Shown: positions 21,889-31,800 of the stretch, in pieces
How positions within the stretch are numbered: the stretch's first letter is position 1
How the letters are laid out: each line of letters begins with the position of its first letter
Source of the DNA: Cladocopium goreaui
Taxonomy: Eukaryota > Sar > Dinophyceae > Suessiales > Symbiodiniaceae
DNA length: 64,000 bases
Assembly: GCA_947184155.2 (NCBI GenBank)
Contig: CAMXCT020001446.1
Coordinates: forward strand, 1,325,719-1,389,718
Direction: 5' to 3'
Made by a program: the position numbers and the translations under genes
The notes under the pieces: model-generated
The model's database searches: none
What the model was told of the DNA's origin: nothing
Seen by the model: only the letters and a program-made list of their open reading frames with translations

Positions 21889-22059
21889 CTAAAAAAGATC
21901 CTCAAGATCCTTAAAAAAATCCTTAAACCTAAAGGTCATGGACTGGCATCAAATGTTGGAGAATTATTGAGTCCATAGGCATAGCATGGCATAGCATGAC
22001 ATAGCATGGCATAGCATGGCACGCGATATCCAGGTGCCCAGTGAATCGTCTCATCGTTG

Positions 22060-22119
22060 CATGTCCCCCAGGTCCAGTGCATCAAGCCACATCTGAGAAG
22101 CACTTTTCGGCTTCGGATC
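22060..22119 (-). CDS. probable exon
   Basis: After GTTCCTGCCAAG|G the frame reads DPKPKSASQMWLDALDLGDM then QR. The donor is not clear. Same strand and spacing as the exons at 21719-21888. Confidence 0.5.
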
Positions 22120-22210
22120 CTTGGCAGGAACCCATCAGAATCTGTCAGGATCTGTCAGGATCTGTCAGGTTGTTGGTACCGCCGGTCTACTGATCCTTCG
22201 TCAATGTGTC

Positions 22211-22318
22211 TACCCTCTGGTAAACATACAAAAAGCTATTGAAAATGGCCATAGAAATAGTGAGTTTTCCCATTAAAAATGGTGATTGTCCATAGTTATG
22301 TTAGTTTACCAGAGGGTA
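22211..22318. mobile_element. MITE family A copy, intronic
   Basis: taccctctggtaaacataca to agtttaccagagggta, TA ends. Lies between the exons at 22119 and 22385. Confidence 0.9.
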
Positions 22319-22384
22319 TCCTTCCAGCATGATGATGGAATAATGCTTCAATGAAATTCAAAAAAAACTGTTCCATACTTTGCC

Positions 22385-22493
22385 ACATCCCGTGCTGGGC
22401 CTTGTTCACATGAATTTGTCCAAAAATGAGGTACATAGTATATCCCAAATCCACAGCTTCATCATCAGCATCCAAACTGCCATCAAATGCTCC
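22385..22493 (-). CDS. probable exon, acidic
   Basis: After CTGGAGAATAG|G the frame reads AFDGSLDADDEAVDLGYTMY then LIFGQIHVNKAQHGMWQ. The donor is ambiguous. Strong coding character. Confidence 0.55.
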
Positions 22494-22711
22494 TATTCTC
22501 CAGACATGACATAACATAATGATACATAATGGCTATTGTTTTTCTATCGTCATTCATGGGTACCAAATTGCCATATAAAATGGTGGTATTCTCCATTTTC
22601 AGACACGACATAGCCATCCGTCACCCATCAACCAGAAATTTCTTGGCGCCCCGACACAGCACTCGTCGACGGTACACTCGGATCCTGACATGTTGCGAAT
22701 CTCATCAGATT

Positions 22712-22828
22712 TAGCCTCTGGCTATGACTAACATAGCCATGGTATAGATGGCCCATAGAAATAGAGGTTTACCGTTCTTAAAAATGGGTGGATTTTCCAT
22801 GGCAAACTGTTAGTCATAACCAGATTTA
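22712..22828. mobile_element. MITE family A, 'catgg' subtype, decayed ends
   Basis: tagcctctggctatgactaa to agtcataaccagattta. Confidence 0.75.
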
Positions 22829-22975
22829 AGACATAGCAAGACGATTTTGCGGACCATATTTATCCATATATTTGACGTGTGAAAAATTGCCGCAGCTTGG
22901 TAGCTCAAAGATCTTTAAATATCTTTAAATGACAAAGATTTTGCAAATTGTGTGGCTCTCTTGACGAATTTAAAA

Positions 22976-23093
22976 TAGCCTCTGGTAAACTAACATAGCT
23001 ATGGAAAATCACCATGCTATTAATAGGGAAATCAATGGAAATCACCTATAAATGGTCATTTCCAGTAGCTATGTCAGCCATTACCAGAGGGTA
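22976..23093. mobile_element. MITE family A copy
   Basis: tagcctctggtaaactaaca to cagccattaccagagggta. 23095-23400 holds weak minus-strand open stretches only. Confidence 0.85.
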
Positions 23094-23406
23094 TCTTAAA
23101 AATCTTCAAAATGGCATCTTTAGGAGTGGATATCCTTCGCAAAGCATGGAAGGTTAGACCTTCGATCATCTGCAAATGGAGATCTGGTAGCCGTGGAGAT
23201 CAAAAACCAATTGGGATGGGTCATATCCTGTAGGTCGCATGGAAAATAGTTGTGATTTATGGATGTTCCCGAAAAATCTACGCCAAATTCATGCACATAT
23301 ATGCACATCTTTGATCGCTTCAGATCCGTCCCCTGCTGATTCGAACATCCACCCCACCTTCGCAAAAGTCGGGAAGCTCCTGAGGTGGACTCATGGGCAC
23401 CGGGTA

Positions 23407-23519
23407 TACCCTCAATGGTTATTTCACATAGCCATGGTATAGATGGCCCATAGAAATAGATGGTTTACCCTTCTTAAAAATGTTGATTTTTCATGGCTAT
23501 GTTAAATAACCAGAGGGTA
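23407..23519. mobile_element. MITE family A, 'catgg' subtype
   Basis: taccctcaatggttatttca to gttaaataaccagagggta. Confidence 0.85.
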
Positions 23520-23575
23520 TCAATGGTTGTATCATGATTTTCCCCACGGCGCCATAGAATTGGGGGATTGTTTTC

Positions 23576-23680
23576 GTCGGACTGGGCTTCATGTCCGACA
23601 TAGCACGTCGGAGCCACGTCCTTCTTCAGCACTTTCTCTTCTTTGGGGCAAACATCTTCCTCGCAAATCAACGGCTCAAC
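23576..23680 (-). CDS. exon, acidic, with three Cys
   Basis: Acceptor ACGCCTCTCGGTAG|G, then VEPLICEEDVCPKEEKVLKK and DVAPTCYVGHEAQSD in phase 0. The donor would be GA-type or lie a few bases away. CX4C and a further C with a following H could bind metal, but the set is incomplete in this exon. Unrecognised. Confidence 0.6.
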
Positions 23681-23995
23681 CTACCGAGAGGCGTGGACTC
23701 AAATCTTCGGCAGGTTTTAAACAAACATTAAAAAAAAAAAACATCCCAGCAACCTCAATCCTGGGTGTCAGGTATAGACAATTATAGGATATTATAGGGC
23801 TATATATATATATATATCTCTATATATATATATGCAAAATATCTCAAAATATCACAAAATATTGTAAAATATTGTAAACCTAGCTGGGTTTAAGGTATTG
23901 GCTTTTGGCACAAGGTTTGTAATGATCATGTCCCCCCCAAAATGGGCCGCTGCATAAATAACCTGAAGTCGCGTCCGCCGGACCTTGGAACTCAC

Positions 23996-24034
23996 CTGAC
24001 CTCGCGATGTGAGGTCGTGATCAAATTTATCCAT
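23996..24034 (-). CDS. possible first exon
   Basis: ATG at 24034 opens MDKFDHDLTSRGQ and meets a consensus donor GGTCAG|GTGAGT in phase 0. A (GT)n run sits directly upstream of the ATG. Confidence 0.45.
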
Positions 24035-24069
24035 GTGTGTGTGTGTGTTAGTTAGCTTCTAATTTTAGC

Positions 24070-24265
24070 TGCTAATTTCCCAATGTTTCCCAATTTGGGT
24101 AGCACTGGAACCACGGTAGCATGGCCTCAATTTTGGTGTCAAACTCCTTCTTAGCGCAGCTCGCGCAACAGGTTGCGTGACTTCCAGTCCTCCGCACATT
24201 TCACAAGGGCAGCGCATTGGAAACGAAATCAAGCAGCTGACACTGTTACATCCTTCTCTCATCAA
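24070..24265 (-). other. exon-like segment(s)
   Basis: Minus-strand open stretches in two frames: FQCAALVKCAEDWKSRNLLR and KKEFDTKIEAMLPWFQCYPN. They may be exons of a neighbouring gene; borders not found. Confidence 0.35.
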
Positions 24266-24289
24266 ATTTCTTTGTTTGAATAATGCATG

Positions 24290-25655
24290 TTATATCATAA
24301 TATATTATATGATATGATATTATATTATATCACGTCATAGTACATTCTCTCATATTACATTATATTACATTACATTATATCATATCATATCCTATCATAT
24401 CATGTTATATGATATTAAATGATATAATATCATATGATATGATATTATACTACTATACTATCTATACTTCCTATCCTATCCTATACCACACTATACTATA
24501 CTATATTATAGTATATCATATTATATTAAATCAGATTATTTTATATGAAAATATGTTATATCATATTACAGTATATTACATTATATTATATCATATCCTA
24601 TCAAATCATATTATATGATATTGCATGACATAATATCATATGATATGATATTATACCATACTATCTATACTATCTATACTATACTATAGTATACTATACT
24701 ATATTACATTATTTATTTTATTTCATTATATATTACATTTTATATATTATATTGCATATACATGTTATTATATATTGCATATTATCTATTATATATAATA
24801 GTATATATCTATATTATATTACATATTGAATATAATAATATATGTTATATGTTATATATTAAATATTATATATTATATATTACATATTAAACAATATTAT
24901 TGTTTATATCATATATCATATATATATATTTATATTATATGATAGTTTAAATATAATATATTATGTGTTATATATCATATATTTAATATATATATATATT
25001 GTATATATATATTGTATATTATATACTATATACTATATATTATAGGTTAGATATAGTATAGATTAAATATAATCTATAATCTATTATCATTCATCACAGT
25101 ATATATCATATTATGTATGGTTGGTTTGTTTTATCTTATTACATTGAAGAAATAAGATATTACATCACATTATATATCATATTTTATTATATATTCTATT
25201 AAATCATATATTGTATTATATCAAACAATATGATATCATATTATTTTATTTTATATTATTATCTATTATATTTTGTTAATTAAATCATATTATATTATGT
25301 TATTATATCATATATATTATGTCATATTATATATTATATTGTATCATATTATATTCTATATTATAAAGCATATTGAATCTTATTATCATATATCATATAT
25401 TCTATATGAAAATTAAATACTATATTATATATCATATATCATTGATTATTTATTATATATTATATAGTTTGTATCATTTATTGTTTTTTATGTATTATAT
25501 ATTATACGTATATTAAATATTATATATTGTATATATTGTATATATTGTATATATTATATATATTATATATATTATATATTATACATTAATTATATATTAT
25601 ATATATATCATATATCATATATTATCTTGTCGTATCTTATCTTATATTTTATTAT
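24290..25655. repeat. AT-only low-complexity tract
   Basis: About 1.37 kb of TATAT/ATATT words with almost no G or C. The copia element is inserted at its end; AT-rich sequence resumes at 33946 on the other side. Confidence 0.95.
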
Positions 25656-25661
25656 ATTCTT

Positions 25662-25851
25662 TGAAACTAGCAGCCCCCAAACAAGAACAGAAACTTGCTT
25701 GGTCGGCATGTGCAGCGGCCACCTGTTTTGCTGGCGGTCGCTTGAGCCATTCGGCGTTCGAACGGCGGCATGATTGATTGAACCCAGCTGTGCACTGCAG
25801 TCAATTGGTTTGATCACCTATGTTGACCTGGATGTCACCTTCAGTTTCACA
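25662..25851 (-). repeat. 3' LTR of the copia element
   Basis: 190 bp, identical to 33751-33940 apart from one base. On the element strand it starts TGTGAAACTGAAGG and ends GCTGCTAGTTTCA. The polyprotein stop (25801) lies inside it. The tract just upstream on the element strand (aaaacttaaggca) is only a weak polypurine tract. Confidence 0.95.
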
Positions 25852-28800
25852 TGCCTTAAGTTTTGTAGGTGTTAAATCGATTGACTGGCCGCGCATGACT
25901 GAATCCAGCCCATCATGCTTCATCCCTTTTGTTAAGGGGTCTGCTACCATGCGATCTGTGCTCGTCCACAAAAGCCTGGTTGTAGCATCTCCAGGGATGT
26001 GGTCGGTGAGGAGAGGGTCGCCCACCAGTTCGCCAGGTGCTCGCCAAACATGTTGTCGGATTTGGGAGAGGTCTATGGCCAGTCTCTTGTCGGAGACCAC
26101 GCTCGCACCAGATTGATTGCAATGCTCCCACAGGGATCGGCAATCAGTGAACCAGTCGACGCCAATTGCGTCTTGGGCAGCCACTTCCCAATCTTGTCCA
26201 CGTCCATCAGGATGCCATAGTCCATAGAGGGAGAAGCGTAGGTGGTCAGCTTCTTCAGCTCCATGAAGTAGGCTGAGTGTTTCAGCCTGTAGCGTGCTGC
26301 GGCATACTCGCTTCAGGACAGTGGAATGCCATTCGATCGGTAGCAAGATACCTTTTCGGGATGTCTGAAAGCTCTTGTCGGCCAGGAAGAGAAGTCGGCC
26401 AGATTGGCTGCGATGTCCCAATCTTTTCCCCGATCCACTTACATCAAAGTCAGCAGCGTGGGAGGCGTCCTGCACGGCCACAATCCTGAGGTTGTTGAAG
26501 TCAAAGCAGCCAGATGGATAGAATAGTCCCTTGGCCTTCGTCTTCTGGGCGTAGCGGATAACACCATTGGCGTACTTGACGTCGTCCATGGTGGCAGTGT
26601 GCACGGTGCTCTGCATGCGGCAGACAGCGTAGCTCAAATCAGGGCGGCACACTCGTGCAAGCCATGCCAGGGATCCAATGATGCTGCGCAATTGGGATCG
26701 GATGTCTTCTGTCACAGGCTTGGAAGGTTCTCGCCTGTCACCAACTGAAAGGTAAATGGGCTTGACCTTTTCGATCAGCGTGGGGCATGTAATGGATATG
26801 CCTTCAGCTGTTCTCTTCACATCTCTTCCACAAAATCTGAACTCGTCAATCTCCAGCTTGCCAAACTTGAACTTCTGGCAAATACGGTCCATCTTGTCCA
26901 TGATGAACTGGTTGCCAGTCCAAATCATATCATCAACATGAACAACCATCATGCCTGCCAGTTGCCCATCATCATCCAAAAGGGTGTAGGCGGCTGGCTC
27001 AAATGGCACTTGTTTGAAACCTTCTTCCTTCACAGTCCCATCCAAGACCTTGAACCATCCTCGGGGAGCATCTTTCGTTCCGTAGACGGTGGAAGAAACG
27101 ATGTAGTACTCCTCCTCATAGTTGATGGTCCCATCATCGCTGGGAATTCCGCCCTTTGGCTTTGAGAGTACCAAGATGCGGTCGAGGGTACTGCCTTGAA
27201 GAAAGGCTGCAGAGATGTCTCCTGCTCGGAGGGATGTTCGCTTGCAAGCTGAAAGAGCGAACACGCAGTTCAGCATAGTGGTAGATGCCGTTGGAGAATC
27301 TGTCCTCATAGAGGTAGCGTTTTCCAAATCACCTCGGACAACCAGCCTGGATTTGTATCGAGGCTCCTCGTCAATCTCTGACTTGTTCACATCCACCCAT
27401 CTCGTTGGGATGACCTTCAAGGTCGGGTTGTCCTTCTTCAGCTTCTCCAACTCATCCTTGCTAATGGCCTTGACGTCGGTGTACTTGACCCAATTGTTCC
27501 ATTCCTTGATCCTTGCTTGGATCAGCTCCTTCTTCACCGCGTCGTCTTCCTTCTCAAAGTTCAGCTCTCTTCCGGCTCCAGCTTTCTGTGGTTTCTTCTT
27601 GACCTTGCGCTTCTTGTTCTCGGAGCGGTTGGCCAGGAAGCTGTACATGGAGCGGTTCTGTGAACCTCTCGAAAAATGGCCGTCAAGCAGATCCGGACTC
27701 CTCCGCAGGGCCTGACTTAAAGAAGTCGTTGTCGGCTCACCTGCTGGCAATGGAGTGTGCCCGGCAGCGACAGCAGAGGTACTTGTTGCCGGAGTGACCT
27801 CTGGTTCCGGTGGACTGGGTTGCGCCGCGGTGGGAACTTCTTGTTGCTGTTGTCCCGCAACCGGTGATGATACTTCAGGATCACCATCCATCTCTTCTGG
27901 AAGATCGAGTCCAGGAGGTGGTCCAACAGCTTGTGCGGGAAGTCCAGGAGGTACAGGTAGTCCACCATGTTGAAAAAGTCCACCTTGTAGGCTGTCCGAT
28001 GGTCCAGGTGCACCAAGTCGGGGTGCCACAGTCCGACCTGAATCATCTTCTTGTAGATCTGCATATGGCGATTGGCCTGGATCACGTAGGTTCTGGGCGG
28101 TGACCAAGTCCTCGTCGAAGGGCATTGGATCATCATCGAGCTCGTCCAGGTAGAGCATGCGCTTCCGCTTGCGTGAAGGGCGAAGCTCCAAGACGTGCTT
28201 CTTGAGAATCTCCTGGCTTGTTGCTGGTCGGCAAGCTGTCTCAGCAACCAGAACGGTGACACCATTGTGCACCAGCCAGAGACTTGATCGTCCTTCGTTT
28301 GCAAGAACTCGTGCAGGTCCCAGCCATCGATCCTTCTTGAGGAATGAAACCAGATCACCAGGTTGATACGGTCCTCTCATAGGAACGCTTTTCCTCAGAA
28401 GACTTTTGCGGATCTTCTGACAAGAGTCGGCTTCCATGTAAGCCTGTTTGGCAAATTGCCTGAGCAACAGCTGCTTCTGGAAAACATCTTGGGGTCCCCT
28501 TTCATCCTCCTCCATTGAAACCAAGTTCTGATGGACACCCATGTTCTCATCGAAGTCGCAGCTGAAAATGCTTGTCTTGTCCTCGGGCATGAAACCCATG
28601 ACCCATTGGGAAGGCGTGTAGCCAGCATGGTTAAGCAGGCTGTTCTTCACCTTGGCGGCCTCGCTGCAAAGTGCGGCGATGTCATCTGCTCCTTGAAGTT
28701 GTCGTTCATGAATCACACGCTTCATGATCTCCTTGAGTAGTCCTCCGTGTCTTTCTCCAACTCCAAGTTGAAATGGCGCACGGGCAGCAGTTTGTCTGAT

Positions 28801-31800
28801 GGTCGTGCCATGGGCCTCAAGCAGATGTGCCACCTTTCCTCTGTTGTGTACTCCTTGATCACAAACGAAGTAGTCAGGCGCTCCTGCCCATGAAAGCCAG
28901 GTGGTGTTGATCATCTGGGCACAGATCCTTGAGCTAGGAACACCACCACCACCAACTCGTCCAGCCACATGAAATTTGGTGGCAACATCCACCAGTGAAA
29001 GAACGCTGTGTCGGGCTCCAGCGGCATCATGTACTTCAAACACGTCAGCCGACACCTCATAGTTGAAACGCTGTTGGTGCGCTGGCCTTGGTGGTTTGGT
29101 GACATTGGCTTTCTCCTCCTTGGCAGTCTCAGCGCAGACTTGACATTGGAAGAACTTCACAGCTTGGATCACATCTCGATCGCTGCCAGATGCCTTGAGC
29201 ATGCGTGTCATCGCAGCGTGAGAGCAGTGGCCTGTCATGTTGTGAAGTCTCCTCAGAGCTAATCGCTTCTCTCTGGGCAGTTTCAGCCAATTCTGTCGTC
29301 GATGTTCTTCTTGTTTCATAGCCACATCAGGCATGTCAGCCATAGTTGCATCCTCCTGCATCTTTTCCTCCATCACGAAGTCAGGGTCATCAGTCCTTCG
29401 TCGCTTTGGTATTGGAGCAAGATCATCTGGATTGAAAACTCCATCCAATGGTCCTTGTTCTTGATGTTCTTCAACCTCCAGCTCCGCCGGGAAGGCCATG
29501 TTGAGGTTGCCATAGATCATCTCATCCAGAGCTCCTCCAAGAATTTGTTCGCAAAGTTCAGGAGGCCATTGTTCGGCAGTCTTGCTGATGTTGGAGCCTT
29601 CAATAGGTCGATGTTGATGGTCTTTTCCACAACGTCGTTGAAGTCGGAGTTTCATCCATTCAGATGCAGTAAGAAGGCCAGTTGCCTTTTGAAGAGCAAG
29701 TCCTGTGCTGGGGTCTCGAAGTCCATATTGGCACTGGTCAATGTGCATCAGTTCCAAGTGCTCGCCGGTCAGGGCATTCTCCGGGTTCTCGGCCATGAGG
29801 TCGTCGATGCACTTGAGCTCCCATAGAAGTCCATAGTACGGGCTCTCCAGGATCACTTCTCGACCTTTGCCAAGTCGGTCCTTGATCAAGTTGACGATCC
29901 ATTGGATCACAGGGTACCATTTCTTCCGATCTTCCAAGATCTTGGCTTGAGTTTCTCCACCACGTGCCAAGTTGATCCGTTGCATAGTGCTCCAAGGTCC
30001 ACAAATGGGCGCAAGACTCAGCAGGAATGGATCTTCAACCTGAATCCTTCGTTCAACCTCAGCTCGATGTGCGGGCTTCAGGAGGTCATAGTTGTAGAGG
30101 CAGTCAATGGGTTCGGACACAGGCAATCCCCAGGAAGCGGCCATCCAAGTCAAAGTAGCAGCTCCTGCGAAGATCTCCATGAGGAAAGTGCCACAGCCAC
30201 GGCTCAAAAGCCGTCGAGAAGCTCCAGGTTTGATTGGCTTCTCTGATCTCAAAGTAGACCACAAGGCTGCGTCCTCCTTCTCCACAGTCTCCAAAGATTG
30301 CTGCAGCTTCTTCTTCTGGCCCTTTGTCATGGCCTTGATGGAACACTCCTCCAAGGAAAGATAGCCCAGCGTGTCCTCCTCTTCAATCTCAGCTTTTGGT
30401 GAATCGCCGTCGTTGGTGGATTCCTCCTCGGTGTCCACATACACAGGAGTCTCGTTCACGTCAGAGTGGAAGACGTAGTCTCCTTCTCGATGTTCACCAG
30501 GAAGAAGTCGAAGAGCAGGTAGTCCACCGCGGTTGATCACCTCCAAATCTCCATTCATAGTCTTGCTGTAGATGTTGACATCCTCGTCATGGTCGCCCAA
30601 GTCGATGGTGAGGCCAAGTGCTCGTTGTGCACGTGTGCTCAACAGAAGTGGGGCATCGCTCTCCTCCAGCTCCGTTGAGACAATTGTTCCATGTCCTTCT
30701 CCACCATCCTTCAGCTGGAAGACCACAGGAATACGTCGCTGTCCCTTCACCTTGATCTTTCCACCAACTCCCAAGTAGTTGCCGGTGGTCTGCTCCAAGG
30801 GGATGTCGAGGTTCATCATCTTCTGGTAGGAGTCGAACCACCTTGATCCATGGCAGGTGTTGTTGCAGCCAGTGTCAATGACTGCAAGCATGCTGTCTTC
30901 AGGTAGTCCTTCTCCATGTATGGCCATAAAGGAAGCATCACCTTGGCGCTGATCCATCAAGATGAGGTAGCGAGCAAATTCGATCAGGCTTGGTTCTCTG
31001 AGTCCACCAGTCTGGTACTTCTGGACGATGAAGGCGCAATAGCGTCGGTCACCACTTCTGACAATTCCAAATCGGACTCCACTGTGCGCACCACTCTTGA
31101 GTGTCTCATCTTCCCATTGCTCCAGCTCCTCGGCCTTGACATCTCGTGCCACATAGGAAGAACTGCTTGCCACAGAAGTCCTTGATGGCGTCGGTGAAGG
31201 CGGCGCCGATGAAGCGGTTGATCTTGGTCGCGGTGGTGAAGTCGCAGTCACTGTCGTCGGAGAAAATCGGTGGGATGTAGTTCCAGATCTTGACATCGAT
31301 GCCGTCGGGTCAAAGTTGGTGCCATAGACTCGATTCCGGCACTTGTTGTAGATCACATCCAGCTGCTCCGCACCGATGGGATTTTGGTTCGTCAGGTCAT
31401 ACTGGACACCGATGGCAATCTGCATGAGTTCGATCACCCGGCCTGGCTCATCAGTGGCATGCGGTGAAGCCGGACTGGGAGTGTAGCCAGAGCTTGACAT
31501 AGGAGGCAACGACGGTGGCGTCGACGTGTCATAAGCTCTCCAAGCAGCTTCTCCAGTCTGTCCAGGTTGCTTGTGGCCAGTCCTGGATTCTCCACAGTCT
31601 TTGCATGTCCACTTCCAGCTCGTGCCAGTAGTCCCACGGAAATCCTTTCTCACATGCGGGCATTCATTCCGATCTCTTGTCTCCATGGAAGCGGCAGCTT
31701 CTCTTGCTTCAGACTTCAGCAGCTTTCCACAGTCCAAGCACTTCTCACGCAAGGTGTGGGCATTCGATCCTTGCTTCGTAGTTCTCTTGTGCTCACATTC

